Both the position numbers and the translations under genes were made by a program. Shown in pieces: positions 29,135 through 37,996 of a stretch of 64,000 nt of DNA. Source of the stretch: Bradyrhizobium sp. Ghvi (GTDB taxonomy: Bacteria > Pseudomonadota > Alphaproteobacteria > Rhizobiales > Xanthobacteraceae). Location of the stretch: positions 248,001 through 312,000 of the forward strand of contig NZ_FOVU01000003.1 of the NCBI RefSeq assembly GCF_900115265.1. Reading direction: 5' to 3'. The notes under the pieces were generated by a model. That model saw nothing but the letters and a program-made list of their open reading frames with translations. It was not told where the DNA came from and did no database searches. How positions within the stretch are numbered: the stretch's first letter is position 1; each line of letters begins with the position of its first letter.

Positions 29135-29862
29135 GCGCGCTGTTGTCAGTCACCGACGCGCATGTCGCCTATGGCAAGGTCGAGGCGGTGCGCTCGGTCG
29201 GGCTCGAGGTCGGCGAGAACGAGATCGTCACCATCGTCGGCGCCAACGGCGCCGGCAAGACCACGCTGCTGTCGGCCATCATGGGCATTTTGCCGCTCAA
29301 GGGCCGCGTCGCCTTTGCAGGGCAGGACCTTGCCCGGCTCGACATCGAGGATCGCGTCGCGATGGGGCTCGGCCTCGTGCCTGAGCACCGCGAATTGTTC
29401 GTGACCATGAATGTCGAGGACAATCTCGAACTGGGCGCCTTCCGCATCGAGCGGAGCAGGGCCAAGGCTTCGATCGAACAGGTCTACACGCTGTTTCCGC
29501 GCCTGAAGGAGCGGCGCAAGCAGCTCGCCGGCACGCTTTCGGGCGGCGAGCAGCAAATGCTCGCGATGGGCCGCGCGCTGATGGGCGCGCCGAAACTGCT
29601 GATGCTGGACGAGCCGAGCCTCGGCCTCGCGCCGATCATCGTCGCCGACATCTTCCGCATCATCACCGAGCTGCGCGCCAGCGGCGTCTCGGTGCTGCTG
29701 GTCGAGCAGAACGCGCAGGCCGCGCTGAAGATCGCCGACCATGCCTATGTGATGGAGCTCGGCGAGTTCGTGCTGAGCGGCAAGGCCAGCGATATCGCGG
29801 CTAACGAGCGCGTGGCGGCGAGCTATCTCGGCTTCCAGCACGAAGGCGCAAGCGCGCTCTAA
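29131..29862 (+). CDS. Branched-chain-type ABC transporter ATP-binding protein (LivF family), second system
   Basis: A 243-residue ATPase: Walker A GANGAGKTTLL, signature LSGGEQQMLAMGRALM, Walker B LLMLDEPSLGLAP, and VEQNAQAALKIADHAYVM. Coupled to the fusion gene by ATGA. No binding-protein gene follows; the next gene (dsbB) is convergent and starts its stop codon at the very next base. Confidence 0.92.
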   Translation: MSALLSVTDAHVAYGKVEAVRSVGLEVGENEIVTIVGANGAGKTTLLSAIMGILPLKGRVAFAGQDLARLDIEDRVAMGLGLVPEHRELFVTMNVEDNLELGAFRIERSRAKASIEQVYTLFPRLKERRKQLAGTLSGGEQQMLAMGRALMGAPKLLMLDEPSLGLAPIIVADIFRIITELRASGVSVLLVEQNAQAALKIADHAYVMELGEFVLSGKASDIAANERVAASYLGFQHEGASAL

Positions 29863-30405
29863 TCAAGCTCGTTTCGCCGTCCGCACGAAGCCCCAGGCGG
29901 CGATGGCGGCCATCAGTAGCGAGATCAGCACGTTGTAGCCGGCGAGCGACAGGCCGAGGAAGCGCCATTGCACCTCGTCGCAGCGTACCACCTTGACGGT
30001 GTCGAGCCGTGACAGGAGGTCGCCGGCATTGCCGAGATTGACGACCGGACCGGTGCAATCGGTCGGCCCCTTCCAGAGCCCCCATTCGACGCCGGAATGG
30101 TAGGTGCCGAGCCCGGCATTGGCGAGCGTCGCCAGCGCGAGGATCGCGAGGCCCGCCAGCAGCAGCGGCCGCGGCGCCCCGCTCCGCGCCGCAAGCACGG
30201 TCAGCACGCCGACCGGAATCGCCAGATAATAGGCGTAGCGCTGCTCGAGGCAGAGCGGACAGGGCAGGATCTCCAGGACGAGCTGGAAGAACCAGGCGCC
30301 GGCGATCGTCGCCACCGCGATCAGGGTCACGGCCAGCGAGGCGGTCAGCGCCGGGCCGCCGCTAGCTGTGCGAAACGCAGGTATTGCGGCACTCTGGGTC
30401 GTCAC
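29863..30405 (-). CDS. dsbB: Disulfide bond formation protein B (DsbB family)
   Basis: A 180-residue inner-membrane protein with four hydrophobic helices. It has the first periplasmic Cys pair C49/C52 in ILPCPLCLEQRYAYY and the second pair C117 (DCTGPV) and C142 (VVRCDEVQW), as needed to pass electrons from DsbA to quinone. Residue spacing and length fit DsbB. No dsbA is in the window. Confidence 0.88.
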   Translation of the reverse strand: MTTQSAAIPAFRTASGGPALTASLAVTLIAVATIAGAWFFQLVLEILPCPLCLEQRYAYYLAIPVGVLTVLAARSGAPRPLLLAGLAILALATLANAGLGTYHSGVEWGLWKGPTDCTGPVVNLGNAGDLLSRLDTVKVVRCDEVQWRFLGLSLAGYNVLISLLMAAIAAWGFVRTAKRA

Positions 30406-30494
30406 GGCGGCCTCTTTCGGATAGGGCGGAGGTTTAAGCCTCTACCCCCCGCCCAAGCGCCTGTCGAGAACGCCGGGGATCACTTTGGCGCGGG

Positions 30495-30522
30495 TTGACC
30501 CCATCCTTCCCATGGCTATAGT
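30495..30522 (+). promoter_or_regulatory. Predicted sigma-70 type promoter for tRNA-Leu
   Basis: A ttgacc -35 element and tatagt -10 element with 16-base spacing, about 43 bases upstream of the tRNA 5' end. One of the clearest housekeeping promoters in the window. Confidence 0.65.
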
Positions 30523-30564
30523 CCGCCGGCTTCGCGACGCTCTCCACGGAGGGGCCGACCGAGG

Positions 30565-30649
30565 GCCCCTGTGGCGGAACTGGTAGACGCGCTCGACTCA
30601 AAATCGAGTTCCGCAAGGAGTGCTGGTTCGATTCCGGCCAGGGGCACCA
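30565..30649 (+). tRNA. tRNA-Leu (anticodon CAA)
   Basis: An 85-base tRNA with acceptor stem gcccctg/caggggc, discriminator A and encoded CCA. The anticodon arm ctcga-ctcaaaa-tcgag puts CAA at 34-36 (reads UUG). A long variable arm follows, as in class II tRNA-Leu, and the T arm has ggttcgattcc. The region 30650-30841 downstream holds no gene I can support. Confidence 0.95.
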
Positions 30650-30841
30650 CGCTTCGTCCATTCGGGCTTTGCGTGGCGCGCCATGCGAGGCCGAAGCAGC
30701 AAAGCTTACCCGGTGAAGCCACTTGGCGAAAACGAACCGTCTTCGCTTCGCGTGACCAGACTTCCCGTACACGGCCGCCCTAGATCTAGTTGCGCAAGCC
30801 TCCACGCCGGCTGCCACCGAGATGACATCGCAACGGCCGGC

Positions 30842-33154
30842 TCACTTTGCCGTGCCGGCAAGACGCAGATTCGGTACGCCCACGCCGCGGGCGCGGAGGG
30901 GTGCGGCCAACTCGCCGCCGCCGACATCGAGGATGAAGCCGTCATTGTCGGGGCGAAGGCGGAGCTCGATGATCTTGCCTTTGCTGCGCCAATCCGCCGT
31001 CTCGCCGTCGTCGATATAGACAACGCTGGAGCCCGCGTGAGCTGATGTTCCGAACGCGATCGCCATCAGTCCGTTCTCGTCTTCGACGGGGACGATCGCG
31101 CCCGCGCGCACGAACAGCGGCAGCCGGCCGAGCGGTGCCGCAATGGTGACCACTTGCCCGCCCTCGAATGGCGTCCCGTCATGCCACTCGTACCAGCCGC
31201 CTGGATGGGCCGGCAGATAGACCTCGCGCGTCGTCGCGCCCTCCTCCAGCACGGGAGCCACGAGGAGATCGGGACCGAGCATGAATGCGTCCTCGACGGC
31301 TGCGGCGATCGCATCCTCAGCGAAATCCCACAACAGCGGGCGCACCGCCGGCACGTCGCCTGCCGCGGCGCGCCACATCTGGGTATAGAGATAGGGGATG
31401 AGGCTGTGACGCAGGTTCATGGCAGATCGCACCTCGGGAAGCACGGAAGGATGCATCCAGGGCGTGTTGACGATGCCGCTCGTCTTCCAGGAATTCATCA
31501 CCATGCGCGGCCACAGCGCGCAGAACTCGACGAATCGGCACAGCAGTTCCGGCCCCGGTGACGGCCCATGGAAACCGCCGACGTCATGGCCGATGTTGTA
31601 GAGGCCCGACAGGCTCATGTTGAGGCCCTGGGTCAGGTTGAAGCGCAGCGTCTTCCAGGACGTTTCGTTGTCGCCGCTCCAGGTCTGGCCGTAACGGGCA
31701 ATGCCTGCGCTGCCGGCACGCGTAATCGTGTAGGGACGCTTGTCGGGCGCCTCGGCGGCCTGGGTCTCGTAGGCAAGCTTGTGCATCAACAACGCCTGCG
31801 CCGGACGAGCCAGCGCCTGCGGATACGGCCGGCCGTCGCCGTCGCACACCGCGTCTTCGTCCCAGATCTCGAATTCGTTGTTGTCGCTCCAGACCGACGT
31901 CACACCATAGGCGAGCAGCGCATCACGGATACCGTCCGCCCACCACCGCCGTCCCTTCGGATTGGTGAAATCGACATGGAAGCCGAGGCCGTCCCAGAAT
32001 TGCGCCACCGCGGGCTCACCGGTCTCGCCGTTGGCGACCAGGATGCCATTGGCCCTGGCTTCCGTCAGGCGCGGATGATCGTCGAGCAGGCAGGGCTTGA
32101 TGTTGGTAACCGGTTGCATGCCGGCGGCCTTGAGCCGCGCCATGGTCGCCGCCGGATCGGGGAACTTGTCGCGATTCCAGTTGAACACGTAGCGCCGATT
32201 GCCGATCGAGGTATAGCCCGAGCCGAAGTGAAAGCTGTCGCAGCGAATGCCGTGGCGCCGACAATCCTCGATAAAGCCGGTGATGCGCGCGTCCGCGTCC
32301 GGCGCGTCGGCGATGGTCATCGTCGTCATGGCGAAGCCGAGTGTCCAGCGCGGTGCGAAAGCCTGTCCGCCGGTCAGCCAGGAAAAACGGCGCGTGACCT
32401 CCGGTACCGTCGGGCCGGCGAGCACATAATAATCGAGGTCGCCGTCCTCGGCACGATAGCTGCGGAACAGGCCGTGGTAATTGTCGAGCGTGCAGCCGAG
32501 GTCGACCGAGCCGAGCGCAAGATTGTCGTAGAAGATGCCGTGAGCGCCGCGCGCGCCGTCGACGATGAAGAACGGCAGCATCTTGTAGAGCGGATCGGAC
32601 AGTTCGGCGTCGAAGCCGCAGGGATCGACCGCATCGATGGCGAAGCGGCGTCCTGTGCGATCGAGCGGACCGGCTTTATCGCCGAGGCCGTAATGGCGTT
32701 CGCCTTCGTGCCGTTCCATCGCATGCAGCACCGCACCGGTCCTGCGCGACAGGAAATAAGCCTGGGTCGGACGGTCGCGCAGGAATGGCTGATCCTCGCC
32801 GTCGCGGCGCCAGGCGATGCCGAACGGATCGAGCCGGACTTGCGCGCTGAGACCTGCCGCGAGGACTGTGACGATGGAGCCCTCCTGCGACACGGTCGGC
32901 GTCGGATTGCTAAAGCCTGCGAAGTCGTCGCGCAGCCGTCCCTCGAACGGCGGCTCGGAGCGATCAGGCGCGATCGCCCAGCCACGATCGAGGCAATAGC
33001 CATCCGGCCGGCGCAAGGTGACGCGGCCGATGTCGCGCTCGAGAATGGCGATGCGGAGCGTGGCGAACGGGGCTGCCGCCGGACCGGTCGAAAGGTCGAA
33101 CAGCGCGGCATGGCCATCGAGGCCGCGGAAGCGGCCGTGGGTCAGGGCTTTCAT
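30842..33154 (-). CDS. Glycoside hydrolase family 31 (alpha-glucosidase-like)
   Basis: A 770-residue GH31 enzyme expected to cleave alpha-glycosidic bonds of an imported oligosaccharide. The nucleophile is D424 in VTSVWSDNNEFEIWDED (WxDxNE pattern) and the acid/base is D495 in WSGDNETSW. The N-terminal beta-sandwich (about 1-230) and C-terminal beta domains are present, and length is normal. No signal peptide is seen, so it acts in the cytoplasm. It is the last gene of the sugar operon, 20 bp after the ATPase gene. Specificity (glucoside or xyloside) cannot be fixed from these motifs, though WxDxNE favours alpha-glucosidase. Confidence 0.9.
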   Translation of the reverse strand: MKALTHGRFRGLDGHAALFDLSTGPAAAPFATLRIAILERDIGRVTLRRPDGYCLDRGWAIAPDRSEPPFEGRLRDDFAGFSNPTPTVSQEGSIVTVLAAGLSAQVRLDPFGIAWRRDGEDQPFLRDRPTQAYFLSRRTGAVLHAMERHEGERHYGLGDKAGPLDRTGRRFAIDAVDPCGFDAELSDPLYKMLPFFIVDGARGAHGIFYDNLALGSVDLGCTLDNYHGLFRSYRAEDGDLDYYVLAGPTVPEVTRRFSWLTGGQAFAPRWTLGFAMTTMTIADAPDADARITGFIEDCRRHGIRCDSFHFGSGYTSIGNRRYVFNWNRDKFPDPAATMARLKAAGMQPVTNIKPCLLDDHPRLTEARANGILVANGETGEPAVAQFWDGLGFHVDFTNPKGRRWWADGIRDALLAYGVTSVWSDNNEFEIWDEDAVCDGDGRPYPQALARPAQALLMHKLAYETQAAEAPDKRPYTITRAGSAGIARYGQTWSGDNETSWKTLRFNLTQGLNMSLSGLYNIGHDVGGFHGPSPGPELLCRFVEFCALWPRMVMNSWKTSGIVNTPWMHPSVLPEVRSAMNLRHSLIPYLYTQMWRAAAGDVPAVRPLLWDFAEDAIAAAVEDAFMLGPDLLVAPVLEEGATTREVYLPAHPGGWYEWHDGTPFEGGQVVTIAAPLGRLPLFVRAGAIVPVEDENGLMAIAFGTSAHAGSSVVYIDDGETADWRSKGKIIELRLRPDNDGFILDVGGGELAAPLRARGVGVPNLRLAGTAK

Positions 33155-33174
33155 GAGATCAGGCTCCGGGTCTC

Positions 33175-34257
33175 TCAGGGCCGCGCGAGGGCCGCGCCCG
33201 TTGTTGCATCGAAGATGTGCAGATGGTCGACCGCGAAGCGGATCGCGATCGCATCGCCGCGGTAGAACTGCGATTGGCCATCCTCGCGCAGCGTGATCTG
33301 CGGCAGGCCGGGCGCCGAGGCATAGATGAAGGTCTCACCGCCAAGCTGCTCGACGAGATCGACGGTGGCGGCGAGCATGCCATTGTCGGGCGCGACGTCG
33401 ATATGCTCGGGACGGATGCCGAGCGTCACGTTCGCTCCGGCGACGAGGCCGGATGCCGCCCGGGGCAATGCGACTTCACGCTCACCAACGCTCAGGCGCA
33501 GCGTGCCGTCGTCCGACATCACCACGGCCGGCAGGAAGTTCATGCGGGGCGAACCGATGAAGCCGGCAACGAAGGCGTTCGAGGGGCGGTTATAGAGTTC
33601 AAGCGGTGTGCCGACCTGTTCGATCCGGCCCGCGTTGAGCACCACGATGCGGTCGGCCAGCGTCATGGCTTCGACCTGGTCGTGGGTGACATAGATCATC
33701 GTGCCGCCGAGCTTGGCATGCAGCGCGGCAAGTTCCTTGCGCGTCGCGACGCGCAGTTCGGCGTCGAGGTTCGACAGTGGCTCGTCGAACAGAAAGATCT
33801 TCGGATCGCGCACGATGGCCCGCCCGATGGCGACGCGCTGGCGCTGGCCGCCGGAGAGCGCCTTCGGCTTGCGGTCGAGATAATCCGTGAGCCGCAGCAT
33901 GGCGGCGGCACGCGCCACCCGCGCCTCGATCTCTGCAGGCTTGAGCCCCATGTTCTCGAGTGCGAAGGCCATGTTCTTGGCCACGCTCATGTGCGGATAA
34001 AGTGCATAGGACTGGAACACCATGGCGAGCCCGCGTTCGGACGCCGGCAGATGGGTGACGCGCTCGCCGTCGATATGGACCTCGCCGCTGGTGACGTTTT
34101 CGAGGCCGGCGATGACCCGCAACAACGTCGACTTTCCGCAGCCCGACGGGCCGACGAAGACGATGAATTCACCATCCTTCACCGCGAGATCGATGCCGTG
34201 CAGCACGTTGATGGTGCCGAAGGATTTGCGCGCGCCCGTGAGTGTCAGTTCAGCCAT
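33175..34257 (-). CDS. Sugar ABC transporter ATP-binding protein (MalK/UgpC family)
   Basis: A 360-residue ATPase with Walker A GPSGCGKSTLL, signature LSGGQRQRVAIGRAIV, Walker B IFLFDEPLSNLDAELR and H-loop in IYVTHDQVEAM. The C-terminal TOBE/regulatory region contains FIGSPRMNFLP and GIRPEHIDV, typical of the MalK/UgpC group. It drives the permease pair 34276-36382. Confidence 0.94.
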   Translation of the reverse strand: MAELTLTGARKSFGTINVLHGIDLAVKDGEFIVFVGPSGCGKSTLLRVIAGLENVTSGEVHIDGERVTHLPASERGLAMVFQSYALYPHMSVAKNMAFALENMGLKPAEIEARVARAAAMLRLTDYLDRKPKALSGGQRQRVAIGRAIVRDPKIFLFDEPLSNLDAELRVATRKELAALHAKLGGTMIYVTHDQVEAMTLADRIVVLNAGRIEQVGTPLELYNRPSNAFVAGFIGSPRMNFLPAVVMSDDGTLRLSVGEREVALPRAASGLVAGANVTLGIRPEHIDVAPDNGMLAATVDLVEQLGGETFIYASAPGLPQITLREDGQSQFYRGDAIAIRFAVDHLHIFDATTGAALARP

Positions 34258-34275
34258 GGCCGGTGGTCCGATCGC

Positions 34276-35340
34276 TCATTTCATTCCCGTCGAGCCGATG
34301 CCCGTCGTGATGAAACGCTGGAGGAATACAAAAACGAGCGCGACGGGAATGAGTGTCACGACCGTCATCGCAAGCAAGTAATGCCACTGGGTCTGGAGCT
34401 CGCCCTGGAACGCATTGAGCGCGATCTGCAGCGTGTAGACCTCGGTCTTGGTCAGCACCGCGAGCGGCCACAGGAATTCGTTCCAGCGCCACATGATCGA
34501 GAAGATCGCCAGAACCGCCAGGGCCGGCAGGGTCAGCGGCATCACGATGCGCCAATAGATCTGCCACTCGGACGCCTTGTCCATGCGCGCCGCCTCGATC
34601 AGATCCTTCGGCAAGGTCAGCATGTATTGCCGGAGCAGGAACACGCCCGTCGGCGTCGCCGCGCCAGGCAGGATCACCGCCCAAAGCGAGTTGGTGAGGC
34701 CGAGCTCGGTCACCACCAGATAGACCGGGACCAGAATGATCGTCATCGGGATCATCAGCGTCCCGATCACCGCGATGGTCGCGACCTGCTTGCCGGGGAA
34801 CTGGTAGACGGCGAGCCCATAGGCAGCCATCGAATTGATCAGCAGCGTGATCAGTGTGGCGACCAATGTCACGAACACCGAATTGGACAGGAATCGCAGG
34901 AAGGCGAAGCGCTGCAGCGGCTCGCTGTAGTTCTCGGTCGCAAGCGCGATATGGCGCACCGGTTCGCGCTTGTCGATCGCGACGCGGAATTGTTGCGAGG
35001 GATTGGCCGGATCGACCATCTGGGCGACGAGCCCGATGCGCCGGACCTGCGCCAGTTGCCGAACCGTGCCGTCAGGCAGTGTCACGCGGAACAGCGGCAG
35101 CTTCTGTGGCTGACCCGGTACCGTCACCTCGACCTGTGCAAATGGCAGCGCCGAGGGTGGAAATTCCAGCAGCGCGCTCTCGGTCTTGAATGACGACATC
35201 ACCAGCCAAAGCACCGGGCCGAACATCAGGACGACACCGAGCGCGAGATAGACGTAGGCCGCGACGTCGGTCCAGTGCAGCGGCCGCCCTTGGCCGTTGC
35301 GACGTTGACCGAGCAGGCTTGAAAGGCGCGTGGTTGCCAT
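34276..35340 (-). CDS. Sugar ABC transporter permease (MalG family) with periplasmic insertion
   Basis: A 354-residue permease. After the first membrane helix (about 28-50) there is an extra hydrophilic stretch of about 85 residues (near 55-140, including VEVTVPGQPQKLPLFRVTLP) before the remaining helices. The cytoplasmic EAA loop is EAARMDKASEWQIYWRIVMP. Typical MalG proteins are near 280-296 residues, so the insertion explains the length. It lies between the MalF gene (1-bp gap) and the ATPase gene. Confidence 0.9.
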   Translation of the reverse strand: MATTRLSSLLGQRRNGQGRPLHWTDVAAYVYLALGVVLMFGPVLWLVMSSFKTESALLEFPPSALPFAQVEVTVPGQPQKLPLFRVTLPDGTVRQLAQVRRIGLVAQMVDPANPSQQFRVAIDKREPVRHIALATENYSEPLQRFAFLRFLSNSVFVTLVATLITLLINSMAAYGLAVYQFPGKQVATIAVIGTLMIPMTIILVPVYLVVTELGLTNSLWAVILPGAATPTGVFLLRQYMLTLPKDLIEAARMDKASEWQIYWRIVMPLTLPALAVLAIFSIMWRWNEFLWPLAVLTKTEVYTLQIALNAFQGELQTQWHYLLAMTVVTLIPVALVFVFLQRFITTGIGSTGMK

Positions 35341-35341
35341 C

Positions 35342-36382
35342 TCAGACCTCTTTGCGCCGCGCGGCGGCGAATTGCAGGAGCGTCAGGACGAAAAGGACGA
35401 CGCCGAGCACGACGGAGGCGGCGGCGGCGAGACCGAAATTCTGCACCTGGCTGGAGAACGCGGTCTCATAGATGTACTGGACGACCATCAGCGTCGCGGT
35501 GCCGGGACCGCCACCGGTCAGCACGAAGACCTCATCGAAGGTCTGCGCGCCCTTGATCAGCGCCAGCACGATCACGACGATCATGTTCGGCCACAGCAGC
35601 GGCAGCGTGATGCGTATCAGCACGCGCCAGCGCGGCGTCGCGTCCATCTCCGCCGCCTCGTAGAGGTCGGCCGGGATCGCTTGCAGGCCGGCGAGCAGGA
35701 TCAGGGTATAGAAACCCATATGCGCCCACACCGAAACGAACACCGCCCAGAACATCGCCCAGCTCGGATCGACGAAGAACAGGATCTTCTGCCCGCCGAG
35801 TGTGGTGATGGCGGCGTTGAGGAGCCCGTCGCGCTGCAGGATCCATTTCCAGATCAGCGCGACGACCACGGGCGACAGCAGGACGGGGAAGAAATACACC
35901 GCACGGAAAAAGCCACGTCCGCGAATCTTCTTGTTGAGGACGAGCGCGGTGACGAGCGAGAACAGCACCATCGCCGTCACCTGAAACACGATGAACTTCA
36001 CCGTATTGGCGACGCCGCGCCAGAAGTGGTCCTCGCGGCAACTCGCCGGATCGAGATAGGAGCCGCAGTCGAACAGATAGGTGAACTGCTCAGCGCCGAC
36101 ATAGGGGCGCTGCGACGGAAACAGGGCCGTGCCGCCGGTCAGCGAGAACACGACGTTGATGCCGATCGGCAGGAACACGAACAGGCCAAAGAAGACGAAG
36201 TTCGGCAGCAGGAATACATAGGCCATGCGCCGCGCGCCGATCACGCGCTGCATCCCGCGCATTGGCGGATCGAGCAGTCGCAGCGCGCCGCCAACCGGCA
36301 GGACGGCAACGCCGCCGAGCCATGCGAGCGCGCCGTTTGCTAGGCCGCGCTGCGGTCGAGTGGCGGACGGAATGTCCGACAT
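35342..36382 (-). CDS. Sugar ABC transporter permease (MalF family)
   Basis: A 346-residue permease. I start at ATG 36382 with ggagga 8 bases upstream, giving a 34-bp gap after the binding protein; the frame stays open for 24 codons further. About six or seven helices, with the EAA loop EAAEMDATPRWRVLIRITLP. A Cys-containing periplasmic loop (DCGSYLDPASCREDHFW) precedes the core domain. Confidence 0.9.
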   Translation of the reverse strand: MSDIPSATRPQRGLANGALAWLGGVAVLPVGGALRLLDPPMRGMQRVIGARRMAYVFLLPNFVFFGLFVFLPIGINVVFSLTGGTALFPSQRPYVGAEQFTYLFDCGSYLDPASCREDHFWRGVANTVKFIVFQVTAMVLFSLVTALVLNKKIRGRGFFRAVYFFPVLLSPVVVALIWKWILQRDGLLNAAITTLGGQKILFFVDPSWAMFWAVFVSVWAHMGFYTLILLAGLQAIPADLYEAAEMDATPRWRVLIRITLPLLWPNMIVVIVLALIKGAQTFDEVFVLTGGGPGTATLMVVQYIYETAFSSQVQNFGLAAAASVVLGVVLFVLTLLQFAAARRKEV

Positions 36383-36416
36383 TGCAGTGATCCTCCGGTC
36401 CGACGAACCAGTTGTC

Positions 36417-37709
36417 TTACTTCTTGTTGCGCTCGGCGATCTGCTGGGCGACATCTGCGGTGATGCGCTTGTAGGCGTCTTCGAGCGTCGTCTCGCCGGA
36501 GACCGCCTGCCCGAGCCGGCTAATGACGGCGTTCAGAATGATCCGGCTGTTGCCGTAGCCTTGGGTCCGATAGGCGATCGGGGAAATCTGGGCGGCGCTT
36601 GCGGTGAACACTTTCAGTGCGGCGGCAGCATCCGGGCTGGCCGTCGGATAGTCGATGCCCTTCTTCGCGAGTCCAAGGTGGCCGGGCACGAAGAGCGAGC
36701 GCGCGTAGAACTCCGCCAGCACCGGTTCGCTCGCGAGATATTCCATCACCCTGGCGACCTCCTTGGGATGCTGGGTCGTCTTGAAAGCGACGAGACCGGC
36801 GCCGCCCGGCATGCTGCTGCATCCGCCTGGCCCACAGGGATTAGGCACCGCCACCCAGTCGAACGCGTCACCGATGGTCTTTGCGAACTGGCTGATCTGC
36901 CAAGACCCGGACAGGTACATCACGACCTGCGCGTTCTTGAATTCGTCGTTGGCGCCGCGATAGGCGGTGCCCGAGACCGAGCCCCAGAGCTCCTTCGACA
37001 TCACGCCCGACTTATGCCAGTCGTAGACGAGCTGCGCCGCGCGTTTGAACCCTTCGTCCACGACATCAGGCTCGCCGTTTGCGCCGAAGACCTGCGTGCC
37101 CTGGGACATCGCGAGCGCGTAGAATCGGTGGCCCGAGCGGTCGAGCGCGAGCGGGAACGGCGCCTGGACCTTGTCGGCAACCTGCTTCACCGCCTTCGCC
37201 CAATCCTCCCAGGTCGACTTCTCGCCCGGCATCGCGATGCCGGCCTGCTCGAACAGGGTCTTGTTGACGAAGGGGCCGGTAACGGTGAGCTGGGTCATGA
37301 AGCCCGGAATTGCCTTGGTATCGCCAGCCGGGCGCATCCATTCGAGGAAGGGGCCGAAGTTCGTTTCCCAATAGCCGGGGTCCTTGAGAAGGGGGCGCAA
37401 ATCGAGTGCGAAGCGGGACAGGCCGCCCATATCGACGACGCGCGCCATGTCGGGGCCTTGGCCTGAGGCCAGCTGTACCGGCAAGGTCTCGTTGATCGCC
37501 TTGAACGGCACCTGATCGAGGACGATTTCGATGTCCTTGTTCTGCTCGTGGAATCGCTTGAGCAGGTCAGCCATCACCTCGCCCTCGTTGCCGTCCGAGT
37601 ACCAGGTCATTCGCAGCGTCGTGGTCTCAGCCGCGACAGGGCCACCCAACAGGGTGGCGACCAACAGGGACAGCACAAAAGTTGTGAAAACGGGCGTAGC
37701 GACACGCAT
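36417..37709 (-). CDS. Sugar ABC transporter periplasmic binding protein (family 1)
   Basis: A 430-residue secreted protein. Signal peptide from MRVATPVF with core TTFVLSLLVATLLGG and likely cleavage at VAA-ETT. The mature start TTLRMTWYSDGNEGEVMADL and the aromatic-rich segment ANDEFKNAQVVMYLSGSWQ fit family 1 sugar-binding proteins. I use the ATG at 37709 with a ggagagg site. First gene of the sugar operon, divergent from the LacI regulator across about 290 bp. Confidence 0.92.
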   Translation of the reverse strand: MRVATPVFTTFVLSLLVATLLGGPVAAETTTLRMTWYSDGNEGEVMADLLKRFHEQNKDIEIVLDQVPFKAINETLPVQLASGQGPDMARVVDMGGLSRFALDLRPLLKDPGYWETNFGPFLEWMRPAGDTKAIPGFMTQLTVTGPFVNKTLFEQAGIAMPGEKSTWEDWAKAVKQVADKVQAPFPLALDRSGHRFYALAMSQGTQVFGANGEPDVVDEGFKRAAQLVYDWHKSGVMSKELWGSVSGTAYRGANDEFKNAQVVMYLSGSWQISQFAKTIGDAFDWVAVPNPCGPGGCSSMPGGAGLVAFKTTQHPKEVARVMEYLASEPVLAEFYARSLFVPGHLGLAKKGIDYPTASPDAAAALKVFTASAAQISPIAYRTQGYGNSRIILNAVISRLGQAVSGETTLEDAYKRITADVAQQIAERNKK

Positions 37710-37814
37710 GGTCGTATCTCCTCTCCGCTCGTCGGCCCTCAAGCGGGTCCGCGCGAGATAAGCGACGGGTCCGTTCTCGGACGGATCCTCAGCGCAGACG
37801 TTTCCTTCGACATC

Positions 37815-37837
37815 GGCATCCGTTCAGATCGGATGCC
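37815..37837. promoter_or_regulatory. Hairpin in the sugar operon leader
   Basis: Perfect 8-base arms ggcatccg and cggatgcc with a 7-base loop, about 105 bp upstream of the binding-protein start. The word cagacgttt occurs on both sides (near 37795 and 37852). Function unknown; could be a second regulator site or a leader hairpin. Confidence 0.4.
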
Positions 37838-37912
37838 TTACTCAGACGTTTGGGCGCATACAGGCCGCTGGGTGGTCGATAACCCCCACCCTTATGCAGG
37901 CTGAAAACAGCT

Positions 37913-37930
37913 TTGGCAAACGTTTGCCAA
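37913..37930. promoter_or_regulatory. LacI-type operator palindrome
   Basis: ttggcaaacgtttgccaa is a perfect 18-base palindrome with the central CG common in LacI/GalR operators. It lies between the divergent sugar operon and the LacI gene, 67 bp upstream of the chosen LacI start. Confidence 0.8.
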
Positions 37931-37996
37931 GATGTCAACCTCATTCAAACTATCCCGCGGGTGGTCGGGGAGGAAGCTCGACAACGGACGCTGCGG

